Below are positions 7,822 to 16,123 of a stretch of 64,000 bases of DNA, in pieces. Every line of letters starts with the position of its first letter. Within the stretch, counting starts at the first letter, position 1. This stretch comes from Marinobacter nanhaiticus D15-8W (lineage in GTDB: Bacteria; Pseudomonadota; Gammaproteobacteria; Pseudomonadales; Oleiphilaceae): contig NZ_AP028878.1 in assembly GCF_036511935.1 (NCBI RefSeq), positions 558,001 through 622,000 of the forward strand, read 5' to 3'. Made by a program: the position numbers and the translations under genes. A model generated the notes under the pieces. It saw only the letters and a program-made list of their open reading frames with translations, had not been told where the DNA came from and made no database searches.

Positions 7822-9033
7822 ATGCAGACCAATCTTGTTCAGAAATTCAGCAATACCGCCGAAGGGCAGGAGGCGGAGTCCATCCTGCGGGCCTGCGTGC
7901 ACTGCGGTTTCTGTACCGCAACTTGCCCCACCTATCAGGAGCTCAACGACGAGCGGGACGGCCCGCGCGGGCGTATCTACCTGATGAAGCAGTTCCTGGA
8001 AGGCTATGACGTTACCGAGAAGACCCAGACCCACCTGGACCGTTGCCTGACCTGCCGCAGCTGCGAAACCACCTGTCCCTCAGGTGTGCAGTATGGCCGG
8101 CTGGTGGATATCACTCGCGGGTTTATCGATGAGCGTCTTGAACGCTCGCGCCGGGAAAAGGTCATCCGCTGGGCGTTGCGCCGCATCGTTCCCAATCGCA
8201 CGCTGTTTGCGCCGCTATTGCGGCTGGGCCAACTGTTCCAACCCGCCTTGCCTGACACCCTCAAGGCCAAAGTGCCGCCGCGCCAGACGGCCAAACCCTG
8301 GCCGACGGCGAAGCATGATCGCGTGGTCGTTGCGCTTGCCGGTTGCGTCCAGTCCGCGGCAACACCCAATACAAACGCCGCTGCGGCGCGGGTGCTCGAC
8401 AAGCTGGGTGTCTCCCTGGTGGAGGCGTCAGAGGCCGGCTGTTGCGGGGCTTTGAACTATCATCTCTCGGCTCATGAAGATGGTCTGGACGACATGCGTC
8501 GCAACATCGACGCCTGGTGGCCTCTGGTGGAGAACGGTGCCGAGGCGATCGTCATGACCGCATCCGGTTGCGGCGCCATGGTTCAGGATTACGGCCATCT
8601 GCTGCGCCACGATCCGGCCTATGCCGAAAAGGCAGAAACCATCAGTTCCATGACCCGCGACCTGGGCGCCTTCCTGCTGCAGGAGGATCTCGGTCCGCTC
8701 AAGCCAGCGAAGGATCCGGGCAAGGTGGCCTTCCATTGCCCCTGCACCTTGCAGCACGCCATGAAACAGAATGGTGTGGTGGAACAGGTGATGCGCAAGG
8801 CGGGGATTACTTTGGCTGAAACCCGTGACAGGCATTTGTGCTGCGGATCGGCGGGCACGTACTCCATCCTTCAGCCGGAACTGAGTCAGCGGCTGCTGAA
8901 GAACAAGCTGCAGGCGCTGACCGTCGATCAGCCGGACCGTATTGCCACCGCCAACGTCGGCTGCCAGTTGCATCTGGGCACCAAGGCCGACCGGCCGGTG
9001 CAGCATTGGATCGAGTTGCTCGATCCCGTCTAG
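7822..9033 (+). CDS. glcF: Glycolate oxidase iron-sulfur subunit GlcF
   Basis: A 403-residue electron-transfer subunit. Two 4Fe-4S clusters are indicated by 'CVHCGFCTATCPTY' (about residues 27-40) and 'CLTCRSCETTCPSG' (about 75-88). Two CCG-type cysteine-rich domains follow: the first with 'EASEAGCCGALNYH', the second with 'CPCTLQHAMKQNG' and 'HLCCGSAGTYSILQP'. It passes electrons from GlcD/GlcE to the quinone pool at the inner membrane. It ends 9 bp from the convergent SixA-CHAD gene. Confidence 0.95.
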   Translation: MQTNLVQKFSNTAEGQEAESILRACVHCGFCTATCPTYQELNDERDGPRGRIYLMKQFLEGYDVTEKTQTHLDRCLTCRSCETTCPSGVQYGRLVDITRGFIDERLERSRREKVIRWALRRIVPNRTLFAPLLRLGQLFQPALPDTLKAKVPPRQTAKPWPTAKHDRVVVALAGCVQSAATPNTNAAAARVLDKLGVSLVEASEAGCCGALNYHLSAHEDGLDDMRRNIDAWWPLVENGAEAIVMTASGCGAMVQDYGHLLRHDPAYAEKAETISSMTRDLGAFLLQEDLGPLKPAKDPGKVAFHCPCTLQHAMKQNGVVEQVMRKAGITLAETRDRHLCCGSAGTYSILQPELSQRLLKNKLQALTVDQPDRIATANVGCQLHLGTKADRPVQHWIELLDPV

Positions 9034-9042
9034 GGAGATCCC

Positions 9043-10455
9043 TTAACCCTCCTCCGGCTCGTCCTGTTTCTTCGCAGCCGCGCGGGCTACCGGCGCCGGA
9101 GTGTCGATCGGGTCCAGGGTGAGGATGCGCTGGCGGGCGGCCTGCTTCTGGCCGGTCAGGCGCTGGATCAGGGGTGTCAGGATGCCTTCCGGGTCCGCGT
9201 CGGCCTGGTACTTCATCATGAAGTCTTCCTGCACATGGCGATCCTGGAACTCCCCCAGCAGCTTCTGGCGTTTCTTGAGGTCCTTGCGGAAATCCGACGG
9301 TAGCGCACGGTCGAGATCCGCCAGATAGCGAATACGCTTGAGATTCTTACGCAGGCGATGGAAGTCCTGGTCGGACGACAGGTCGGACAGGGCGACCAGC
9401 CGGGCGTTGTGGTCCGCGATCCGCGCGTCCAGCGCTTCACGGATGCGGTATTTATTGAGCTGCTGGAGGATGTCCTCCAGCTCGCCGGCGTGGACGAACG
9501 CCTGCAGGAAATCCATATCGTCCATGTACTGGCGGGTTTCGACATGCTCGGCGAAAGCCTTCTGGGCTTCGTTGCGCTGTTCTGCAAAGGCCTCCGGGGC
9601 GCCGCTGCTGCGCAGGGCATCGCGAAATTCAGCGTCTTCCTCCCAATGCGCCAGCGTCTCCATGAATACGTCAAGGTCCCGTAGTTGGCTGGTGGCCTGG
9701 GCGTGTCGCTTGAAGCGCTTGACCGGTTTCTTCAGGGTCTTGTCGCCGGTGATCTGGAAGACGGTTTCCAACACCGCCCGGGCACGGCGTATGGCGATGC
9801 GGTACTGGTGCAGGAATTCGATGTCGAAGCCCAGTTTGGCGCCAGGTTCCAGGTGCTTCAGTCGCTCCATGATATGCGGTAACGACAGCGACAGCGCCTG
9901 GAGCGGGTGCTTTGCCTCTTTCTTGCCGGGGTCCGGGGGCTGCTTTTTCTGGAACAGCTTGTAGTCGATCCAGCGTGGCAGCAGCCAGCTGCCCAACGCG
10001 GCGGTATCATCTTCCAGTTCGCACCAATGCTGGATCGGCAGCATCAGATGCACGCAACTGCCGGTGGGCAGCTCGCTGATCGGTTTGCGCAACAGGTCGT
10101 TGGCCAGTTCGAGCAGGGCGGGGTTATGTCCGACGATGGTTACGATATCCTCGTCGCGCTTGGTGAGCCACTTGCGCAGCACATCGCCATCGAAGGTGTA
10201 GAGTTTGGACTTGAATCGAACGCGTGAAGGCAGGGTGTCGTCGCCAAGTATGGCAACCATGCCTTCGATAGTCTTGCGGGCACGCATGGCGTTGCTGGAA
10301 TAGATCTGGCCGTTAAAGGCGCCCTGCCGTGCGAGCGGACCGGCCATGATTTCAATCTGGCGTTTGCCGCGCTTGTTCAGCGGGCGCTCCCAGTCTTCCA
10401 ATGCCGGATCTGACCAACTGGATTTGCCGTGCCGGATCAGGAAAAGATGTTTCAT
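9043..10455 (-). CDS. SixA-like histidine phosphatase fused to a CHAD domain
   Basis: A 470-residue two-domain protein. The start is taken at the ATG giving MKHLFLIRHGKSSW, since upstream in-frame residues do not look like protein. Residues 1-160 form a SixA-type histidine phosphatase with the catalytic 'LIRHGKSSW' and second histidine in 'TIVGHNPALLELA'. From about residue 200 to 450 is a CHAD domain, an all-alpha fold rich in conserved histidines and basic residues ('YRIAIRRARAVLET', 'RLRKNLKRIRYLADL'). SixA removes phosphate from phosphohistidine, and CHAD domains bind polyphosphate, so the fusion may couple phosphorelay or PTS dephosphorylation to polyphosphate. The C-terminus is rich in Lys, Ala and Glu. 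It is convergent with glcF and apparently monocistronic. Confidence 0.85.
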   Translation of the reverse strand: MKHLFLIRHGKSSWSDPALEDWERPLNKRGKRQIEIMAGPLARQGAFNGQIYSSNAMRARKTIEGMVAILGDDTLPSRVRFKSKLYTFDGDVLRKWLTKRDEDIVTIVGHNPALLELANDLLRKPISELPTGSCVHLMLPIQHWCELEDDTAALGSWLLPRWIDYKLFQKKQPPDPGKKEAKHPLQALSLSLPHIMERLKHLEPGAKLGFDIEFLHQYRIAIRRARAVLETVFQITGDKTLKKPVKRFKRHAQATSQLRDLDVFMETLAHWEEDAEFRDALRSSGAPEAFAEQRNEAQKAFAEHVETRQYMDDMDFLQAFVHAGELEDILQQLNKYRIREALDARIADHNARLVALSDLSSDQDFHRLRKNLKRIRYLADLDRALPSDFRKDLKKRQKLLGEFQDRHVQEDFMMKYQADADPEGILTPLIQRLTGQKQAARQRILTLDPIDTPAPVARAAAKKQDEPEEG

Positions 10456-10697
10456 AGGCGTGCGGCCGAACTCCTTTTTTCGCAGAGATCTTATCACCCA
10501 CAATATGACGCCTTTGTTGCCGCGAGGCAAAGTGATGAATCTGGCCAAACGTCAACGATTTTACAGTTGGTTGTTCACTGCTGGTGATAGTCTTCTATGG
10601 TTTACCGGCGCCAAGTCGATCCAAAAACAACAAAACATGTCCATGATGAAGTTTCGGTTCCGGCCGGGCTGCGTATCAGGACTGAAGGCCTCAAACC

Positions 10698-11600
10698 ATG
10701 ACCAGCAGCGTTTTCTCGCAGATTGTTCTCCCCCTTTGTCTGTTCATCATCATGTTCGGCATGGGCCTGTCCTTGCAGATCGCCGATTTCACCCGGGTTG
10801 GGCGCTACCCTAAGGCGGTCCTGCTCGGTACCTTCGGCCAGATGGTGCTCCTGCCAATAGCGGGGTTTGCCGTCGCGGCCTGGCTGATGCCCTCCGCGGC
10901 GCTGGCGATCGGGCTGGTCCTGCTGGCGGCCTGCCCCGGCGGTACCACCTCCAACCTGGTGACTTACCTGGCTCGCGGTGACTTGGCCTTGTCCATCACG
11001 CTCACCGCGATCAGCAGTCTGCTGACCATCTTTACCATCCCGCTGATCGTGAGCCTGGCGTTCCTGACCTTTGCCGATGCCAGTACCCAGGTCCAGGTGC
11101 CGGTGGGCACCATGATGGCCGCATTGTTCGCGATTACGTTATTGCCGGTGATAATCGGTATGGCGGTCCGGGCGAAGGCCGCCAGGTTCGCGGCCTGGCT
11201 CGAGCCGAAGATCAATCTCTTTGGTGCGCTGTTCCTGGTGTTCCTGATTATTGTGATTACGGCCAAGCAAGGTGACCGCATCATTACCCAGGTGACCAGC
11301 AGTGGCGTGGCGACATTGGTGCTGAACGTGTTCATGATGGGGGCGGGCTTCCTTGCGGCTCGTGGATTCCGCCTGAACGCGGATCAGTCCACGTCGATCA
11401 CCATCGAGATCGGTATCCAGAATTCCACCCTGGCGATCATGGTGGCGACATCATTCCTCAGTAACCCCGAGATCGCGATACCGGCGGCGGTCTATTCGAT
11501 CACCATGTATCTGACCGGTGCGGTGGTGATCGGGCTGCGCCACCGTCAGCGCCGCCTGGCCCCGAAGCCGGCTACAACGTTGGCTAACGGAGAGGCGTGA
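10698..11600 (+). CDS. Bile acid:sodium symporter family (BASS) transporter
   Basis: A 300-residue, strongly hydrophobic protein with about 9-10 TM helices. It shows BASS family features: 'FIIMFGMGLSLQIADFTRVG' at the N-terminus, 'LLAACPGGTTSNLVTYLARGD' about residues 75-95, and 'TSITIEIGIQNSTLAIMVAT' near residue 235. These match the ASBT/YocS/PanS-like Na+-coupled carriers; bacterial members move various organic anions and bile acids are rarely the physiological substrate. No neighbour reveals the substrate. Confidence 0.88.
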   Translation: MTSSVFSQIVLPLCLFIIMFGMGLSLQIADFTRVGRYPKAVLLGTFGQMVLLPIAGFAVAAWLMPSAALAIGLVLLAACPGGTTSNLVTYLARGDLALSITLTAISSLLTIFTIPLIVSLAFLTFADASTQVQVPVGTMMAALFAITLLPVIIGMAVRAKAARFAAWLEPKINLFGALFLVFLIIVITAKQGDRIITQVTSSGVATLVLNVFMMGAGFLAARGFRLNADQSTSITIEIGIQNSTLAIMVATSFLSNPEIAIPAAVYSITMYLTGAVVIGLRHRQRRLAPKPATTLANGEA

Positions 11601-11722
11601 CGACTACCGGCGTTCACGTATCCTGAACGCCGGCATCAAAAACCTTTCGATGGATTGCCGGTGGCAACTGCGTTGTCATGGAGATGAGGCAGCATTCCAG
11701 TACTTCATCGGGAGGACAGATC

Positions 11723-11902
11723 ATGTCACGCCAGCCGCATTCCTCACTCTCAAATCTGTACATGACCCAGGGAACGCCGCGCGACCTGACGCGTCGGGCG
11801 AGGGTTGGTGCCATTCGCGCATTGTTTCGCCAGCGGGGGAACGAGAAGCAGGCACTGCCTTCGGGTATTCAGGGCACGCCTGTCGCTAAATGTTCGGCTT
11901 AG
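11723..11902 (+). CDS. Possible small basic protein (59 aa)
   Basis: A short reading frame starting at an ATG with a good ribosome-binding site (GGGAGGA, 6 bases upstream). The product is very basic in its middle ('DLTRRARVGAIRALFRQRGN') and ends just before a repeat copy. It is not recognised. The arrangement of a small Arg-rich peptide resembles DUF1127-type small proteins, one of which is encoded on the other strand 300 bp away, but the signature DUF1127 residues are not visible. A perfect 10-bp inverted repeat (11607-11616 / 11624-11633) lies upstream, between the BASS gene and this frame. Confidence 0.3.
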   Translation: MSRQPHSSLSNLYMTQGTPRDLTRRARVGAIRALFRQRGNEKQALPSGIQGTPVAKCSA

Positions 11903-11990
11903 GTAGCGGGATCTCCGGCACCTTCGGAGCAGCCCGCAGGGCTGCCTTTGTGTCCGGGTTAGAGGAAACCCAACAAGAGGTTGGGTCTCT

Positions 11991-12110
11991 GGGCACCTTC
12001 GGCGTCTCAGAAGCTGAAGCTTATGCTACACGCTCCAGTTGCCCGCAAAAATGTAGCCGACGCTTTAGCTTCGGAGCAGCCTGTAGGGCTGCCCTGGTCT
12101 CCAGGCTCGA
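11991..12110 (-). repeat. Partial copy C of the structured repeat, with an extra half-unit upstream
   Basis: This stretch aligns with about 60676-60785, the core of copy B, including CTCAGAAGCTGAAGC, TGTAGCCGACGCTT and the hairpin GCAGCCTGTAGGGCTGC. The outer ends (GGTTC... and ...GAACC) are missing. A further half-unit, CACCTTCGGAGCAGCCCGCA and its following GGGCTGCC, sits at about 11919-11946, so the region has been rearranged or holds two degenerate copies. It lies between the small ORF and the terminator of the DUF1127 gene. Confidence 0.65.
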
Positions 12111-12119
12111 AGTAAACCC

Positions 12120-12150
12120 AAAAAAAGGGACGAACCTTTCGATTCGTCCC
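12120..12150 (-). terminator. Intrinsic terminator of the DUF1127 gene
   Basis: On the minus strand a perfect 8-bp stem GGGACGAA / TTCGTCCC with an 8-nt loop is followed at once by seven T residues. It lies about 50 bp after the stop of the DUF1127 gene. Confidence 0.85.
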
Positions 12151-12197
12151 AACTAGCAGCTCTGGAGGAGCTTGATGGGCCGGGTGCTACCGGGCGA

Positions 12198-12455
12198 TCA
12201 CTCCGCCCAGAAAGGTTTGCTCATCTCTTGCCGGAGACTGCCCGGTTCCAGTCCGATGTCCTGTTCGATGTGCGCCAGCCATGATGGGCTCGCCCGGCCG
12301 AATTCGTTCCGCAGGGCGCGACGGTTGCGGTAACGGGCCCGCCAGCCGCGCAGGACGTTCTGCGTGCTCCCGAGGATGGACCGGCGCTTATGGCTGGCTA
12401 CGTGTTTGTGACCATCAACGTTCTGTTGACCACTGAAAGTCATGCTCGTGCTCAT
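12198..12455 (-). CDS. DUF1127 (YjiS-like) domain small protein
   Basis: An 85-residue basic protein. The core 'LRGWRARYRNRRALRNEF' followed by 'DIGLEPGSLRQEMSKPFW' matches the Arg-rich DUF1127 helix and the C-terminal D-I-G-L ... K-P-F-W ending. Small DUF1127 proteins have been linked in other bacteria to RNA and carbon/phosphate metabolism, but this one has no defined function. The start is taken at 12455; a start at 12509 would add 18 residues without family resemblance. It is transcribed divergently from a LysR regulator 224 bp away and ends at a clear terminator, so LysR control is plausible. Confidence 0.75.
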   Translation of the reverse strand: MSTSMTFSGQQNVDGHKHVASHKRRSILGSTQNVLRGWRARYRNRRALRNEFGRASPSWLAHIEQDIGLEPGSLRQEMSKPFWAE

Positions 12456-12679
12456 GGGTTTTGCCTCCCGGCCGAGAATTAGCGGCCATCGCTGGATCAT
12501 GGAGTCCATGCTAGGGAAGCGCGGAAAGATGCGGAATCTAGTTATTCTTCACATTGCGTTCAGGGATTCTGAACGCTTGCCTGGGCTGCCGGGGTGTCGC
12601 GTACCGAGGTGGCGTAGTATTCTGCCGAAACAGGTGCGGGACGGTTTCTGGGACCCGCATGGTCGACAGGGGACGCGTC

Positions 12680-13627
12680 ATGAATATCCAGATCGAAAAG
12701 CTGCGCTCCTTCGTGCTCATCGCCGAAGAGAAGAACCTGACACGCGCCGCCGAACGGCGTTTCTCCACACCGGCGGCCGTGAGCGCCCAACTCAAGCAAC
12801 TTGAGGATGCACTCGACCTGCAGCTTTTTGAACGTACCAGCAAGGGCATGCTACTCACCGACGCCGGCTGCAGGCTGCTGCCCCTGGCCAATCGCGTCCT
12901 CGGCAACCTCGCCGAATTCGAGACCACGGCCAGGGCTATCGCTGGCCGGGCGCGTACACAGTTGCTGTTTGGTCTCAATTCCCTGCCGGAACTGCTGCGT
13001 ATCGAATCGGTTCTGGAAGCTTCATCCCGAGAACTGCCCGACGTCTCCCTGGTCATCCGCTCTGCCAGCTCGGCCGAGAACCAAAGGGCGGTGCTCGCTG
13101 GCGAGCTGGATGCCGGCTTCGTGTTCGGCGGGCAGGACGATCCCGCCCTGCTGCGCATCGGATTGGGTTACATCAACATCGTTACCATCGGCCCACTGAA
13201 CCGCGGCCTCGGCGACTTACCCGACGATACCAGTGAACTGGCCCGACTGCCCTGGGTCTCACCTTCCGACAAATGCCCCTACCTTGAGTTGATGCGTCAG
13301 CGGCTGGGGGTGCACTATGCCGGCTCGAACATCGTCGCAGCGTCTGATGACGAGTACTCCACGATCGCCATGGTCAAGGCAGGTCTCGGCCTGGGATTGG
13401 TGGAAGCCAATCTTGCGTCCATGGCAGCCTGCCGGGGCGAGCTGAGGCTTTACGAGCATACCGCCGAGCGGCTGCCGCTCTATGTCGTGATGCGTAAGGA
13501 CCGGCTGAACCAGTTGCCGGAGCTCGAAGTCTTTCTGCAACTGGTCCAGGACCAGTGGAGTTGTGAGCAGGAGGCCGAGGCATTTTCGGTGGACGCAGGC
13601 ACCAGCCCGGTCGTCAGCGCGTCCTGA
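12680..13627 (+). CDS. LysR-family transcriptional regulator
   Basis: A 315-residue LTTR. The N-terminal winged HTH is clear: 'LRSFVLIAEEKNLTRAAERR' then 'FSTPAAVSAQLKQLEDALDL', followed by 'LFERTSKGMLLTDAGCRLL'. The rest (about residues 95-295) is a periplasmic-binding-like effector domain. The start at 12680 is supported by AGGGGA nearby and by the position of the HTH. It is divergent from the DUF1127 gene and followed 92 bp later by an SDR gene; either could be a target. Effector unknown. Confidence 0.9.
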   Translation: MNIQIEKLRSFVLIAEEKNLTRAAERRFSTPAAVSAQLKQLEDALDLQLFERTSKGMLLTDAGCRLLPLANRVLGNLAEFETTARAIAGRARTQLLFGLNSLPELLRIESVLEASSRELPDVSLVIRSASSAENQRAVLAGELDAGFVFGGQDDPALLRIGLGYINIVTIGPLNRGLGDLPDDTSELARLPWVSPSDKCPYLELMRQRLGVHYAGSNIVAASDDEYSTIAMVKAGLGLGLVEANLASMAACRGELRLYEHTAERLPLYVVMRKDRLNQLPELEVFLQLVQDQWSCEQEAEAFSVDAGTSPVVSAS

Positions 13628-13719
13628 CCCGCGCATTTTCGCGGGAACAGGTTTTCGGGAGGACATTCTCCAGTTTTCAGGAGAATGCTCTTTAGTTCCA
13701 AGGACAAAGGAGTTTCAGC

Positions 13720-14385
13720 ATGCAACGGGTTCTGATTACCGGCGCCAATCGAGGCATCGGTCTGGAACTGGCGCGGCTCTATGCCGATCGAGGTTGGGGA
13801 GTCATCGGCGTATGCCGGCAGTCTTCCCCCGAGCTGGAAGCGGTGGCTGAAAAGGTGATTGACGGGGTGGACGTCACCGACCCGGCGGGCATCAGCCGGA
13901 TCGTCGATGGCCTGCGCGACGTTGAAGCCATCGACCTGCTGATCAATAACGCGGGACTGTTGCAGGATGAGCAATTGGGCTCGATCGACTTCGACTCCAT
14001 TCGCACCCAGATGGAGGTCAATGCCTACGCGCCCCTACGGGTTACGGAAGCCGTGCTTCAGTTCATCCACCGCGGTGGCAAGATCGTCAATGTCACCAGC
14101 CGCATGGGGTCCATCGCCGACAACGATTCCGGAGGTCGTTATGGCTACCGGGCCTCCAAGGCGGCGCTCAACGCCTTCGGCCGTTCGCTGGCCATGGACC
14201 TGAAGCCGAAGGGCATTGCCGTGGCCCAACTCCATCCGGGTTACGTCAAGACCCGCATGGTCAACTTCGGCGGTATGATTTCACCTCAGGAGGCGGCAGC
14301 CGGACTGGCGGAACGGATCGATAGTCTCAACCTGGATAACACCGGTTCCTTCTGGCACAGCAATGGTGAGGAGTTACCCTGGTAA
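13720..14385 (+). CDS. Short-chain dehydrogenase/reductase (classical SDR)
   Basis: A 221-residue NAD(P)-binding oxidoreductase. It has the dinucleotide motif 'LITGANRGIGLELARLY', the structural 'LLINNAG' and the catalytic Ser plus 'YGYRASKAALNAF' (YxxxK). It is short, close to the CsgA/sniffer-like carbonyl reductases. Good ribosome-binding site (AAGGAG) upstream. Substrate unknown; it converges with the next gene with only 7 bp between stops. Confidence 0.88.
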   Translation: MQRVLITGANRGIGLELARLYADRGWGVIGVCRQSSPELEAVAEKVIDGVDVTDPAGISRIVDGLRDVEAIDLLINNAGLLQDEQLGSIDFDSIRTQMEVNAYAPLRVTEAVLQFIHRGGKIVNVTSRMGSIADNDSGGRYGYRASKAALNAFGRSLAMDLKPKGIAVAQLHPGYVKTRMVNFGGMISPQEAAAGLAERIDSLNLDNTGSFWHSNGEELPW

Positions 14386-14392
14386 GGGTGGC

Positions 14393-16123
14393 CTATGGTT
14401 GCGGTGCCGTGAAGTAGCGGTCTGCCCTGTCCCAGAGTTCAACCGATTCCCGCACTTCGGAAAGGCGATTCCAGAGCTGCTCGCAGAATTCGGGGTAGCG
14501 GTTGTAGAACGTGCGGTTGAAGAGCAGGTAGCTGGCTTCCTCGCCGATGGAATCCGCAGTCTTTTCCAGGCGCCCGCTCATTTCGGGTGACTGGCTAATC
14601 AGGTAGTCGGCATGGAGCGGGTCGGCAACGAGGCTGTTGACCCGTTCGCGCATGAGCATCGCGAGCCGGCTATCGAGGTCATCATTGGCGTAAAGTTCAA
14701 CACCTTCTCTTGAGAGTTCGTCGGCAATACGGGTCGCCAGGGGCACCGCTATGGGCGTCAACCGGTAATCCTTGCCAGTGGGGCTGTCCTTGCGACGGTA
14801 TACCGCCAGGTCCCAATTCATGATGGCCCGATCCGGGTCTTCGGCCATGCCCTTCATGGGGTACACCCCGTTTTTCTTCAGATCCGCACTGATAGAACGC
14901 ACCAGCAGGGCATCGGCCTTGTTGCGCAATAGGCTGTAGGCGCCGCGTAGCAGTGGTTGGCGGTCATAGTCGAAAGTGATGTCGAGTTGCTGGCTGGCGA
15001 TGTTCAGGGCGTCGATGATGAGGCCCGGCTGATCGTTTCCCTGGGTGGACGCCGGGTCGACGATGTAGGGCCATTGCTCACGGTCCGTCAAGGCCACAGT
15101 GAGGCGAGCCGGGCGTTCTATAGCTTGGACGCGTTTCCGGGACCTGTCGCCCTCCAGCACCAGGCGTTCAGCGAGGATATCTTTGCGGGCCTGGTCGATG
15201 GCCTGGCGCATGGTGTCGTCGATGAGTGACGCATTATTCCTGTCCATGGCGAGACTGACGCCGCCCTGGGCCATGCCCAGATGCTTCACCGGGGAACGCC
15301 AGAGACCCCAGCGTTCACTCACCAGGGCCACGTAGACTGCGCGGTCCAGGTTCTTCATCACCGATGTCAGGACTGTCCCGGGGTAGAGGCCGTTCTGGTT
15401 GCTGTCCACGCCGACGGCGAGGGCGCCGGCCTGGTTTATGGCCGCCAGGGCGCCATCGCCGCTAGCGCCCGCAGCGGCAAAGATGATATCGCTGCCCCCG
15501 GCCAGCAATTGGCTGGCGGCTGCATGGCCGGCCTCGCGGTCGTCGAACGGGCGTGGCGAGGTATCCGAGAGAAAACGGCGTTCGAACTCGATGTCGGGTT
15601 TAGCGGAGCGGGCCCCGGCGATGAATCCATCGGCGAAGCTGCGGATGGCCGGGAGATCCATGCCGCCGATAAAGCCCAGGCGTCCTGTTTCAGAGCGCAT
15701 GGCGGCGAGGATGCCTGCCAGGAAAGCGGCTTCGTTCTCGCGGAACATGATCGAGCGGACGTTCGGCAGGTCCAGCGTGTAATCGATGGTGATGAACGTG
15801 ATGTCCGGATAGCGCCCCGCTACTGCTTCGACAATCTCACGGGTATGCGGTCCCGGCGTCAGGATCGGATCGCGGCCGGCCCTGGCCAGCGCTTCCAGAT
15901 GTCGCCGATAAGTCGTGAGATCCGCAGATGCCCGGTACTCGTAGTCGCTCTCCTTGCGTTCGGCATAGGTCTGTACGCCTCGCAGCAACTGCTGGTTGTA
16001 GGCGTTGTCCATGACCACATCGGCGTTGAAAAGGATGGCAGGTGCAAAGCGATCGGACGCCAGCGCCGGCCCGAGGCAAAGCAGCAGGGCTACGGCCACT
16101 GCCCCGGCGATGAGGTAATGCAT
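14393..16123 (-). CDS. Periplasmic protein with a BMP-type domain and a second SBP domain
   Basis: A 576-residue exported protein. After a Sec signal (residues 1-22, ending 'GPALASD') there is a BMP/PnrA-like binding domain (about 24-320): 'AILFNADVVMDNAYNQQLL', 'FRENEAAFLAGILAAMRSET', 'GRLGFIGGMDLPAI', 'DIIFAAAGASGDGALAAINQ', 'GVDSNQNG' and 'VLTSVMKNLDRAVY'. From about 335 to 570 a second region begins like an SBP family 3 domain ('ARLTVALTDREQWPYIVDPA', then 'LIIDALNIASQQLDITFDYD') and ends 'EEASYLLFNRTFYNRYPEFC'. No transmembrane helix or cytoplasmic output domain is present. BMP proteins usually bind nucleosides as free lipoproteins; this one lacks a lipobox and has no ABC permease nearby. 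It may be a stand-alone two-ligand receptor acting with a distant partner. The BMP assignment is firm; the second domain is probable. Confidence 0.75.
   Translation of the reverse strand: MHYLIAGAVAVALLLCLGPALASDRFAPAILFNADVVMDNAYNQQLLRGVQTYAERKESDYEYRASADLTTYRRHLEALARAGRDPILTPGPHTREIVEAVAGRYPDITFITIDYTLDLPNVRSIMFRENEAAFLAGILAAMRSETGRLGFIGGMDLPAIRSFADGFIAGARSAKPDIEFERRFLSDTSPRPFDDREAGHAAASQLLAGGSDIIFAAAGASGDGALAAINQAGALAVGVDSNQNGLYPGTVLTSVMKNLDRAVYVALVSERWGLWRSPVKHLGMAQGGVSLAMDRNNASLIDDTMRQAIDQARKDILAERLVLEGDRSRKRVQAIERPARLTVALTDREQWPYIVDPASTQGNDQPGLIIDALNIASQQLDITFDYDRQPLLRGAYSLLRNKADALLVRSISADLKKNGVYPMKGMAEDPDRAIMNWDLAVYRRKDSPTGKDYRLTPIAVPLATRIADELSREGVELYANDDLDSRLAMLMRERVNSLVADPLHADYLISQSPEMSGRLEKTADSIGEEASYLLFNRTFYNRYPEFCEQLWNRLSEVRESVELWDRADRYFTAPQP

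Noticed and set aside
11607..11633. Perfect 10-bp inverted repeat after the BASS transporter gene as an intrinsic terminator
   Set aside because: It is followed by CATCAAAAACC on the plus strand, with no T-run; at most a structural or rho-assisted end.
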